DNA from: Psococerastis gibbosa | Taxonomy: Eukaryota > Arthropoda > Insecta > Psocodea > Psocidae | Direction of reading: 5' to 3' | Assembly: GCA_963971405.1 (NCBI GenBank) | Contig: OZ020491.1 | Span: 22,686,855 to 22,750,854, forward strand | DNA length: 64,000 bases | In this document: positions 20,995 to 32,200 of the stretch, piece by piece | Position numbering within the stretch: the stretch's first letter is position 1 | Layout: the number at the start of each line of letters is the position of its first letter | Translations under genes and position numbers: made by a program | Notes under the pieces: model-generated | What the model saw: only the letters and a program-made list of their open reading frames with translations | The model's database searches: none | What the model was told of the DNA's origin: nothing

Positions 20995-23131
20995 GTGTAC
21001 GGTGTGGAACCAAGAGTTATTTAAAGTACAAGATGTAAAAGATAATTTTCAACGTGAGATACGAAATAAGCTGCAAGAACAAAGAGAAGAAAGAGCAGAA
21101 GACGAGAATGTAAATGATATAAACCATAAATGGGAACAACTTAGAGAAGCATTGACAACAGTGACTAGAGACATTATTGGAGAGAAAGAGCGCGTAAGAA
21201 ATGAGTGGTTTGATGATGAATGTGTACAAATAATACAACGGAAGAATGAAGCCAGAAAGAGGAAATTACAAAGAAACACCAGGTCGGCCCAGGAAGAATA
21301 TGATGAACTCAGAAGAGAAGCAAACCGAGTTTGCCGCAGAAAGAAGAAAGAAATGATTAACAAAAAACTAGAAGAAATAGAAAACAAAAGGCAGCAAAAT
21401 CAGACCAGGAAATTTTATAAAGACACAGACTGGTTCAGGAAAGAATACAAGGCGAGACTAAGCGGTTGCAAAGATAAGAATGGGAAACTACTTGGCGAAG
21501 AGGAGAGTATTATGGAACGATGGACCGAGTACTTCAAAGAACTACTCAACAAAGAGAGCGACACTACACCAGAAGAAGAACCACTACCACAAACTGCGGA
21601 AATGCTTATACCCCCACCAACACTAATAGAGGTAGAAAACGCCATAAAAAGGATGAATAACTATAAAGCACCAGGCAAAGATGGCATCACCAGTGAAATA
21701 CTAAAATACTCTGGGTCAGAGGTTGTAAAAGAACTACATGACATTATTACAAAGATCTGGGCAAACGAATGTATGCCGGAAGCATGGCAAACAGGAACTA
21801 TAGTACCGATTTACAAGAAAGGCGACAAGTTGGACTGCAATAACTACAGAGGAATTACACTCCTTAATACTGCCTACAAGACTTTCTCAAATCTTCTATT
21901 AAGAAAAATCTCACCGTATGCAGAAGAAATAATAGGCGAGTACCAATGTGGTTTTAGACCAGCCAGGGGAACTGTTGACCAAATCTTCGTTGTACGGCAA
22001 ACTATGGAAAAATGCTACGAGCATAATACGGACCTACACATGCTCTTTGTGGATTTTAGACAGGCTTTCGATTCTATTTGGAAAGACAGCCTATATAACA
22101 CAATGATCCGACAAGGAATACCAAAAAAACTAGTTAATCTAGTAAAAATGACTATGGAAAACGCCAGAGCCAGTGTAATAATAGACGGACGATGTGGAGA
22201 AGAATTCCCACTCGGCAGAGGGGTACGACAAGGAGACGCCCTCTCAGCTACACTGTTCAACCTGGCACTGCAAGCAGCGTTACAGAATATAGTAGAGAGT
22301 GGGACAATTGTATACAAGTCACAAATGATCTGCGCATATGCGGATGACATAGTCATAATCACTAAAAATAAGAAGCAACTAGGAGAGATACTTGCTAGAC
22401 TATGTGTAGAGGCGAGTAGAGCTGGACTAGAAATAAATGTCTCAAAAACTAAGTATCTAGTAATGTCAGCGTTAGAAAGGAGACGGAGAAGTGACAACCT
22501 GACTGTACAAGGAATGGCTTTCGAGAATGTAAAGAGCTTCATCTACCTTGGTGCAGAAGTAAACAACCAAAACAAAACTAGCGCAGAGATAGACAGAAGA
22601 ATAACAGCAGCCAATAGAGCATATTTTGCCAACCTAAAATTGCTCAAGTCAAGACTTATCTCTAGAGCCACAAAACTACGAATATACAAAACCCTTATAA
22701 GACCAGTTGCAACATACGGATCGGAAACCTGGAATCTCACTGTAAACGATGCCAACAAACTACGTGTACTCGAAAGAAAGATAATAAGGAGGATATATGG
22801 ACCCCTTTACGAGTACGGAGAATGGCGTATAAGACACAACGCTGAAATCGACGCCGCTCTCAACGGAGAAGACATAGTAAGGTTCATTAAAGCACAACGA
22901 TTAAGGTGGCTGGGACACGTTGTAAGGATGTCTGAAGAACGCATGCCACGAAAAATGTACAAAGCAAGCATGACGGGAAGACGACTGCCAGGACGGCCAA
23001 GAAACCGCTGGAAGGACGAGTTAGAGAATGACCTTCGCGAGTTGGGAGTCTCCAGATGGTGGAGCGTTGTGCAAAACCGAGAAGAATGGAGGAGTGTTGT
23101 CGAGCAGGCCAAAGCCCACCAAGGGCTGTAG
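20995..23131 (+). CDS. LINE reverse transcriptase, N-terminally truncated ORF2
   Basis: About 710 codons are open from the 5' junction to TAG at 23129-23131. Visible blocks in order: a highly charged Lys/Glu/Arg linker; NYKAPGKDGITSEILKYSG; NYRGITLLNTAYK; YQCGFRPARGTVDQIF; LFVDFRQAFDSI; GVRQGDALSATLFNLAL; the catalytic AYADDIVII with YADD at residues 449-452 counted from 20993; YGSETWNL; and the C-terminal LRWLGHVVRM with GRRLPGRPRNRWKDEL. Known: this layout is that of RTE-type endonuclease-reverse transcriptases. The upstream endonuclease is absent. The reading frame has no stop despite loss of function, which fits a young copy. The first ATG-like start is artificial: no true start codon can be assigned in a 5'-truncated copy. 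The opposite-strand frames are shadows. Confidence 0.92.
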
Positions 23132-23155
23132 AGCCGGAAGAAGAAGAAGAAGAAG
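20995..23155 (+). mobile_element. 5'-truncated RTE-like LINE, very recent
   Basis: The insertion is bounded by a perfect 15-bp duplication at 20980-20994 and 23156-23170 (ATCCATAAATTGCGT). The 3' tail is a GAA/AAG microsatellite after the stop codon rather than poly-A, as in RTE-type elements. The 5' end begins inside the linker between endonuclease and reverse transcriptase, so the promoter and endonuclease are missing and this copy cannot move alone. Confidence 0.93.
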
Positions 23156-23170
23156 ATCCATAAATTGCGT
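23156..23170. repeat. LINE target-site duplication, right
   Basis: 15-mer ATCCATAAATTGCGT directly after the AAG-repeat tail. The sequence continues as GTAACGCTTCTGG, so the LINE interrupted a pre-existing GCATCCATAAATTGCGTAAC tract. Confidence 0.93.
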
Positions 23171-23452
23171 AACGCTTCTGGTGGGGGTCCCATCAGGGTT
23201 ATGCTTCGTTACGATAGGGTCTTCAATTATGAGCGACTCGCGATGCTATTTTAATCATATTATGCTGCTAGTATGACCCTCTCTTGACTATAATGTGTAC
23301 CTATTCTAATCGCTTTCCGAGCCTGCCTTAATCCTGTCATGCAGATGGTAGGATTTTCAATAACTACAAAAAACTGTTGAAATATGGTTTTATTACGGTA
23401 TGCAATAAAAAATCCCTTTCGGCTCTGGCCGATCAGGAGTAGTGAGATTCCG

Positions 23453-24035
23453 CAGACCCTGCTTTTCGTCTACGCTACCTACTACGCTATGTATGCAATA
23501 AAAAATTAAAAGTACTTCATTATTTTCCCAACCACAACATAAACACTCTTGTGTTCCAAACAATGACGACTACGAACTTTTACTCATTAAATTATTTTTA
23601 CTTTGAATGGACGTCATCTTGAAATCGTTGATTTGTCGTAAAAAGTGTTGATAACCATTATCGTAGATAATAATACGAGTTGCTGTCAGATTTTAGTTCA
23701 TTCCTTTGCGACCAATTAACTGAGATATGAATTATATGAGGTTTCAATCGGCCACCATCTTGTAACTTAATAGTGGATCTACTGTAGCTGGTTAACGAAA
23801 TCTATCAAGAAATTTGTGGGATCAATTTTTGTGCCAAGTTTCATCAAAGTCAGATAATATTTTCGGAAGTTAGAGTGTTACCTAAACATACATATACAGT
23901 ACATATTATATATACTGTAGCCTATATAACATTTTCGACGGAGGGTGGTTTTAGGCTCAGGGGGTCATGAAATGAAAAGTTGTGATGATATTTTTGGAAA
24001 GTTGCCGAACATTGGTCGCCATCTCAATAGGTAGG
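23453..24035 (+). repeat. dispersed repeat, copy 1 (partner at 46192-46745)
   Basis: From GCAGACCCTG through ACACTCTTGTGTTCCAAA and TGTGCCAAGTTTCATCAAA to GGCTCAGGGGGT and ACATTGGTCGCCA. Roughly 85-90 % identical by eye to 46192-46745 in direct orientation. Non-coding. Confidence 0.75.
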
Positions 24036-25280
24036 CTAGATAAATCTCCCTAAAACAGATTAAGCCTACATGACATTTTAATATTCAATATATACAAATA
24101 AATAGAACCTGAAATACTGAAAAAAATCTTACTTACAGTATATACAGCAGTATAAGTTCTTACATAGCAGGTACGAGAAATACGCATGCCACAACAAATA
24201 TTTCGGTATTTTTTTTTCTATTGTTTGACAATAAATTATTAAAGGTAGGCTATACCAGTGTTGGTAAAACATATGACATAATGAAGATGACAGATGTTAT
24301 ACTTAAAACGTAAGGCTACTGAATTCCTATAATGATTCTCCCTCTTTCAAAGTTTCATTTTAGCTTATTTCCCACTTTACCACATGGGACTCCATTTAAA
24401 TATTATTAAATTGGATATATTAGCCCAGAGTGGAAATGAAATCATATTGAGCTTATTTGCTTTTTGAGTTCTATTTGAACTACCGATTGAGTTTTCCACG
24501 TCATCATAGTAATCATAATATACTGCCTATGAGCTATGAGCCTATGGCCCTCTCCTTCACCTAACTGTACATATCAATAACAGTTTAAAATTGCAATATA
24601 GGTTAATAATAATACAATACGTTTTGTATTGTTCATGAATTAAATAAATAAATATGAGTGTCTTAGCTGTCGATTACAAAAGCCAGAACGCCAACAGACA
24701 TCCTATTACTACTTATAATAATACGAGTACTGCTAATCGCGGCATCACTATACATGAAGTTACATTCTACTGTCATTTTTCACCCATTTTAACAAACAAA
24801 TTTAAATTCATGGAAAGAAATCTTTCTTTTCCCTACTACTAACAATGACATTTTTATTAAAAAAATAATTTTAAGGGGATAAAATAGATTTTCAAACATT
24901 GTCAAGTAGCCTCTTTGTTAACATTACCCTCACTACTGTTTTTTTTTCTATTCAAATATATTCTTAAATTCCCCTTGTTCGCCATAGATACTGTAAATAG
25001 TGCAAAAATGCATTCTTATAATTCTGCGGTATATTATATTGTAACTTACTGTATGTTTGTTGTTTTGACTGGACCTACCTATACCAGAGCGTAAGGTGGC
25101 CTACATAAGTTCAATTTGAGCAACCTAAAAATACACTGAACAGAAACAAGAATAACAAGATATATCATCAAGCAAAGGTGGGTAGAAAGCATATCATACA
25201 CCTTACAAAAATACACTCGTTCTGTGACGGCCGCATAAAAGTCTGACACGATTTTTTTCAGGAGACTTGATTCTTGAGTT
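24036..25280. other. no feature recognised
   Basis: AT-rich DNA without a credible ORF. A CAGTGTTGG at about 24257 resembles a hAT end but has no partner. Confidence 0.45.
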
Positions 25281-25285
25281 TCAAT

Positions 25286-25808
25286 CTAAGGATTGGTTTG
25301 CAGCGAATGTTTTATTTTTCTCCTCCACTCTTGTCTGTTTTGTGCGGTCCTTTTTAGTTCTTTGTAGGTGGCGCACCCTAGGTCCTTCATGACATCTTCT
25401 AGGTACTCCTTCCTCTTTCGTCCTCTTGAGTTGGTGCCTTCAACCATACCCTCAATGATGCTCTTGAGGAGCCCTTCGTGTCTCAGAATATGCCCCATCC
25501 ATTTGCCTCTTCTTGTTGAAATGGTGGCCATAATAGCTCTTTTTTCGTTTATTCTATGGAGCACTTCTTCGTTGGTTATGTGGTTTCTCCATGGGATTTT
25601 CATGATTCTTCTGTATCAACACAACTCAAAGGCTTCCAGCTTTTTTTTTCATGTTCGTAAATGCACCATGTCTCACTTCCGTACAAGAGCACACTCCACA
25701 CTAGAGTTTTGAGAAGTCTTTTCCTTATTTCCAAGTCGATGTTGTTAGCTTCGAATATCTTTGACTTTATGTTAAAAGCTAGTCTGGCTAAGTTAGACTT
25801 GATAGGGT
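25286..25808 (-). pseudogene. decayed LINE reverse-transcriptase C-terminus
   Basis: Two minus-strand frames together give the C-terminal end of an endonuclease-reverse transcriptase: IKSNLARLAFNIKSKIFEAN, then LEIRKRLLKTLVWSVLLYGS with ETWCI, then (after a frame change near 25600) MKIPWRNHITNEEVLHRINE, WMGHILRHEGLLKSIIEGMV, and a C-terminal TYKELKRTAQNRQEWRR. This order is standard for the tail of arthropod-type LINE pol proteins. It belongs to a different lineage from the element at 20995. The catalytic YADD region is missing, so the copy was 5'-truncated at about 25808 and later broken. Confidence 0.85.
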
Positions 25809-25849
25809 ACCCAAAAACACTTTCAACTTTACATGTTAAAGACAATTAC

Positions 25850-28010
25850 ATAGATTATACTGTTGGCTAAACAGCTCATTATAAAAAAAATTACTGCAGC
25901 AAAAAAGATTTACCTAGGCCTATTCTGCCGTGCTAAACTTAACCTAACACTAACCATAAAAACGAAAAAAACGTTTTTGTTAATATGAATCATGGATTTG
26001 ACACTTGAGAGGACTTTTGGTTGGTGGAAATAGTTTTTTAATCATGAATGTACTGTTTTTTTTTTATAAGAAAATGGAGTTAGGGTACGTTGACTGAATT
26101 TTTGTACAATTTCTTGCTGCGAGATATGGACTGAACAGTGAACACACTAACTTTCGATATTACCCATGATTTTTTAATGCAATGTCGAAGTAGAGGAGAA
26201 TGCGCTAACTCAACTATAACCACGTTAAATGAGAAAGAAGCCCCATGTATCGGTCATTCTATTTGAAATGAAAATATCTGATTTATTTATAAAAGTTTTG
26301 TCAAGAGTTGGTTTTAAATTATGATTGCTTCAATAATAATCAGCGGTTTAGCTTAATGACTCTTAATTTAAACGCTTGAATGTTTTCCCGGTCTCAAACA
26401 TAAGGTGTCTATGCGTTGTTTTTGATTCATAATGTATTCTTTCAACATTAACAATCTGATACTCATGTTAGGGGAAACACAAATTGTCGAATGTGTCAGG
26501 AAATAATTTTATTTATGGCCTACTATTGCGCTTTGGAAAGATGTGTATACCTCATCGGAATTAAAAGATGCCAAAATATAAAATGGAAAATAGATCAGGG
26601 TCTTGTAGCTTAGCACGGCAGTATTGGCCAGCTCTTACGTTATTGCGTTCACCTAGTACACAAAGTAGGCTATGCCATTTTAGAAAGAAATAACATTATT
26701 TTTAATTTCATTATGAGCGCATTTTCGTCATTTCCGCCCACTCTTACAATTAACTGATTTTAATGCATGATGTATAATTTAACCCACTTCTCAACTTATT
26801 AACATAGAAAAAAAAGTACCTAGCAGGAAGATATAAGTGAACTGTTTTAGACGGGCCCAATGCGCTACGGATAACAGTTTGTTCAAAATAACTTAGAGTA
26901 AACAGGTTACACAAAGAAATGGTGATGGCTGTGTATCCCCATTCCTCTTTCAAAAAAAGCGTACAAAAATATTTCAGGCCACTTTGTTCAAACAATTTCT
27001 CCAGGGGCACCATCGGGCATCGGGCCCTCGTGTTTGGTTATACAAATCTTCATTTGTTAGAAATTAAACCTCACGTTACTGCTTCAAAATGAGTTAAACA
27101 CAATCAGGTTTAACACGTGTATCAGTTACTTATACTTGAAACTTAACTACATAGGCTATAATTTTACAACATTTCGTATAAGTATTGTACTATTGACAGA
27201 TCTCCCTTTCCAAATTCCTGGGCAAGGCATTGGATGCCTGCTTAATTTTATTCTACGGGGTAATGGCTAGTCTTAAGCAACTCAGAAGTCTCATAATATA
27301 ACTTGTTTAAAGTTAATACACCCTTCGGGTAATTGTTCATGGCGCGCAAATTTTATTTGTAGTTTAATTATACATTAGTTTTCATTCGGTATACCGCATT
27401 GGCTAATAACAATAATATTTTTTACAATTTCAGTAGTCCTATCCAATATTTTACTCAAAACTTTGGTCTGATGGTTTCTACAATACAATAAAAATAGCCG
27501 CAACTGAAATCTTTTGACATTCCACTTCGTCTCTCCACAGGTTCCGTGGTCTTCCTTGCCGCCTGAAGTCCTCCATTCTAGCTCTAAAATGACAATCCAA
27601 GTATCTGAAACAATTGCAATTCCAGCATTATTAATGTCAGTATAGCCTATTTCAATGGCCGTAAGCAGTATACCTAATAGCAAAGTTTCAAAAAGTTTAC
27701 CTTAATTGTTAGCGGTGCCATTGTAGACCTATTTATAAGGTTGCAGTAAAATTAGAAAAATCAAATTTCACTCTTTTTTTACACCCTAGCCTAGCAAAAA
27801 TACACTAGCTTAGAGAATTTCACCCTTTTCGAAGTACGGTACTGTTCGTCGTGAAAAAAATGTAAGACAGCATCTATGGATATGGCATACTAGCCTATAC
27901 TTTTTAACGTAATGACAATAAATGCAGCCTTACTGGGATAATAGGGTGAGAGTAAGAATTTTGAATGTGTATTGCAGTGTAAGCTTCTAAGCTATTAGCC
28001 TACAGTATAT
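25850..28010. other. no feature recognised
   Basis: AT-rich. A short minus-strand stretch near 27580-27520 (FRRQGRPRNLWRDEV) resembles a LINE C-terminal motif but is too short to assign. Confidence 0.45.
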
Positions 28011-28868
28011 CAGTGGTTCTCTTTTTTGAAGGCGGTGCCCTTTTTTACAGGAATTTAGTAAGCGGTGCCCAGCATGGCCCGAATGCATATATTCTTTATT
28101 GTACATGTAGGTCTACATACGAACAAATCCTACCGACCCTACCTTTTTGAACCTATCCTAAATACTTGTAACACCTCGATATCATGAACTTGGGCTTAAA
28201 TAATAATAAAAATAACAACAAATCGTCTTTATTCAACAGCGTAGATAGCGCCAATGGCCCTTTCTTACACTAAACTGCATTTGCAAGTTGGAGAGTATAA
28301 TTATTTCTATTCTCACAGAACTATATTGTCACAAAACCATTTAATTTTATCAAATTTTAATGGGATTTACGAGCCTCATGGACGTATGCAGCTTTTAAAT
28401 TAATGTTCTTAGTGTCCTTAGCGCAGGAGCCAGAGGGTTCGGGAGATATGAAGGGGGTCTCCCACGGGGGAGACGGGGGAGAAGTTTGGAGAAAACAGAC
28501 CTGAAATAAATTAGTCTGATTTTAAGCATTTTGATAGCAGCAATAACATCATTTTACAGGCAAATAGTATAATTGCGAAGGAGGGTGGGGGGGCCCGGGG
28601 GTCGCCCGCGGGTGAAATTTTTGATAAAATAGGGCTGTGATATTGGGGTTTTACGCATTTTGAGTGCAGTAACACTTTGATTTTAGAGGCAAAGATTAAG
28701 AGAAAAAGAAAATACTTTTATATTTTTAAATTATCGATTATTAATGTTTCACCTAGTCTAAATTCTAACATTGGAATTAAATTTATCCCATGGCGCCGCG
28801 GTGCCCCTAGCAAGTTGTCGCGGTGCCTTATAGTTAGGGCACCGCGGTGTACAGTTTGGGAACTACTG
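28011..28868. mobile_element. non-autonomous hAT-like element
   Basis: It starts CAGTGGTTCTC and ends GGGAACTACTG, imperfect inverted ends of Charlie/SPIN type. An inner GCGGTGCCC block lies near the left end and its inverse near the right end. It is 858 bp with no transposase. The flanking 8-mers CAGTATAT and GCATATAT match at only 5 of 8, so the insertion is old or the duplication decayed. The interior has a GGGGGGGCCCGGGGGTCGCC tract at about 28588. Confidence 0.65.
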
Positions 28869-29145
28869 GCATATATCAATGAAAATGCTAACATCGAATA
28901 TTGAACAAAATAATTGTGTAAGCAATTTATGCAGTTATACACAATAACCACTTTATTAACTTTATGAAACTTAATGTCACTCGTTTTATTTTGAAATACT
29001 TTGGGTCCCATCTGAGGACTTGTTAATGTCACGCTCATCACTTACCCGTTAATGTTAACCTGTATATATTTTGTCCATTCACTCTCTCGCGGGCAAGGGG
29101 GGGGGGGGGCTTGGCTGTTAGAATTCCAATCTGGCCCCAAATTTT

Positions 29146-29267
29146 TCATATCTTCATTTCCCTAAATAACTTGTTCGTATGTTCGTAAGCTGTATCGCCC
29201 GAATAGGTAGTATTAATTTCTTCAACATTGAGGAAAACAATCATGTCCTGGTCTCTTCCGGTGATTC
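29146..29267 (-). CDS. small gene exon 4 (terminal)
   Basis: The acceptor TTCCTTGCAG is followed by two bases completing Gly, 39 open codons and TGA. AATAAA lies about 156 bases downstream. Confidence 0.52.
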
Positions 29268-32200
29268 CTGCAAGGAAAAGAAAAATAAATTAGGTATACC
29301 GAGCAGTTTTATTTAATAGTTTTTGTACAATAATGTGTTTGATAATAATTATGATTACAGTACCGGTAATCAAATTAATTAATGACGGTATTTACAATTA
29401 ATTAACACGACCCCCCCCCCCTAAAGATTTGACGAGTTAACACTAGATAAGGTTTCTTTGATGAATTTGCCCAAATTTGGTTATCATTAAAAAATAATTT
29501 GTTGATGAAATTATGGATAATTCATATGACATAGCCTACCCTGGCTTGCTGTCACTGTGTATTATCATTACGTATTATTACATTGATCTGCTCGTCTATG
29601 TACAATAATATCGTGATTCAGTGATTTAGGGATATGGGGAATTGAGGCAACCGAACTTTATCTCAAATGCAATATTATTTACCATGGAACTACTCATATT
29701 ATGCATTACATTTACGGTACCGGCAGTACACTAATTGATGTATAAGAAAGCATGTACGGGTTCACTCGAACTCGTTCTAAGTGCAGAATGAAAAAATTGC
29801 CCTAAAGGGACTCGAACTGCCCTTCTGGTAGGCAACCATGCGGCATGCGTATATTACGAATGAAATAATCGGTCAGTCGACCCCATGTTTACTGTTTCCA
29901 AACTTTTTTTAGGAAGCAATACTCCAGATCTCCCTTGATTTTGCAGTAGGCCTAATATACTGCTATTGACTGATTAAAATTAAAACTTTCGAAGTTCCTT
30001 TATTGTAGTAGGGCCTATACTTGTTATTATAAATGCTTTGAGCCCAATACCGGTACTTGTATTTTTCTAAAGCTGGGATGGGGATCAATTCTCAATGTAT
30101 TGGTAGGTTTAGGAGGGTTCTGGGAGTTTATACCCCCTCCCCCGAAAATGTGGCATAGATAAAATTTACAAATAGGCCTAATTCATACAAACGAAAAATT
30201 AGTGCTTCTGGGTAATGGTAAAATAAAATAAAATTCTTGTAAAATATACATTTTACTGCTATAGGCCTACTAAATTGCGCAAATTCCCACTATTGTTTTA
30301 AATCCCCTATTTAAAATATTTTAATAAGTCATCTGTCAAATCTAAACTTGAAATGTGCAAACGAACTCCCACTGCTTCAGGACTATTCTAATGATTTGGC
30401 ATTTTTTTACAAAAAGGTTAAATCGCGTACTTAAGCAATTTAATGAATGTATTCGATTAACCTCTTCAATAGCCTCACTAAGTCACCTGATAGGTAGGTA
30501 CTTGTGTCGAGTCACGAAACGTCTCCGACCGCAAGGTGTGTAGAGACTCGCACAAGTACAAGCATGCTACCACCTTGCCACCGAAGTCGCTGATCATAAC
30601 ATCGTTTTATCATAACCCTTCGTCACTCAAATCTAAACTGCTCTCAAAATGTGTTAGGTCCCACCATTTCAGGTCTATTTAAAAAATGATGTCAACATCC
30701 GAAAAACCCCACTGTTCCATAATCATATATTTAGCAAAAAATAAATAAAAAAATCAGAGAGGCGTACCCTGGACTCAAGCCCGTACCCAAAATTTAATTT
30801 GGGGGGGGGGGCAAGTACAATTTTTTTTATAAATGATAGGTACATCCGTAGTCATTTTAGTAGTTTTAGCTAAAACCGTTACATTATTAATTATTTTTTT
30901 TATCAAATTTGGGGGGGGGGGGCATGGCCCCTTTGGCTCACCCTTGGGAACGGGCCTGCTGGACTCCCTGCTTGGCATTTCTAAAAGACTTTCCTTGGAA
31001 TGTTCTTTTTTCAAATTGTGTAGGCGCGCCTATACAATATGCATACAATTGTATGGTGGGGGGTACCCTCATCATAAATTACACTCAAAACCCCCCTCTT
31101 ATTGAGCTGATAACCAACGACCCTTAATGGTGCCCCTGCCCCTAGCCTGAGAACTGTCTACGCACTTGACGTCTCGGACTCCCTAGGGACGGATCCAGCC
31201 CATTTTTTTTGGGGGGGGGGGGGTAGCTGAGGGTCAAAATAGGAAAAACTTATGTAGGATCGACTAAATTAGAGCGTAATAACTTAATTTACAATCGATT
31301 TACCAAATTTTGGGGGGGGGCAGCTACCCCCTACCCCCTGTATCCGTCCTTGGGACTCCCCCGTTCGTCTCGTCCCTCCTCTGACTCAGCCATTTCATTA
31401 TTAGTTTACCTTGCCAACGATTCCTTCATCTGTAAAAACGGGCCTTGCTCAAAAGAAGGTGGGTAGTGGACACTAATCTTGTCTATGGGCCTGGAGTGTG
31501 TGCGAAATATCTATTTTCGGTTCTACACTCCATTTCAACAAACATTTAATTTCGATTTTCGATCATGACTGGGACAGTACATGTACAACGATATATAGTG
31601 TATAAGGCACTATATACCCGGGTATTGTCATCCGCCATGTTGTATCCCATATTTCCTATATGTTAAGTATTTTAAGTAAAGTAAAAGATTGAAAAATATT
31701 GAAAAAAACTGATACACGTTTTAGTAATTTTTTATTACAAACTTCCCTACTTGGTAGCACGTTTTTTAAATAAAAATAAATAAACAACGATAAATTTATA
31801 AAAATAAATAGGTAAACACCCAATGCTTGGCTTATACACAAGACTTATAATGGATACAACATGGCGGATGACAATACCTGTCTAATATAGAGCCCTAATA
31901 GTGTAGAAACAAGGGCCAAGGTGTTGTTTATCTAGGGTGTCAGGTGACGCCGGATACAATGTTTTCAAAAAGGAATGCACAATGCTCCCGCCACCCAGCA
32001 CCCTCCTTTTTGTCAAATACCCCTGGTAATTGGTATATATAATCTTGTAGTCTTGTACTGCAGTGTTGCCAAGCTGGATAACGGTAAACAATTAGTACAA
32101 TGGTGAATGGTCTTGACCTGCGTTGCGCCGTTGCTACGCTTCATGTATACCTAACAAGTACCAACTACCTGAACTCTGAAATACCCAACATTCAGTTTCT

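Noticed and set aside
22015-22542. 175-codon frame antisense to the LINE reverse transcriptase
   Set aside because: Shadow of the RT frame without motifs.
27520-27600. LINE C-terminus (FRRQGRPRNLWRDEV)
   Set aside because: Only about 15 residues match a generic motif; neighbouring frame is not supportive.
28011-28868. Autonomous hAT at this site
   Set aside because: Ends are hAT-like but there is no transposase frame and the duplication is poor.
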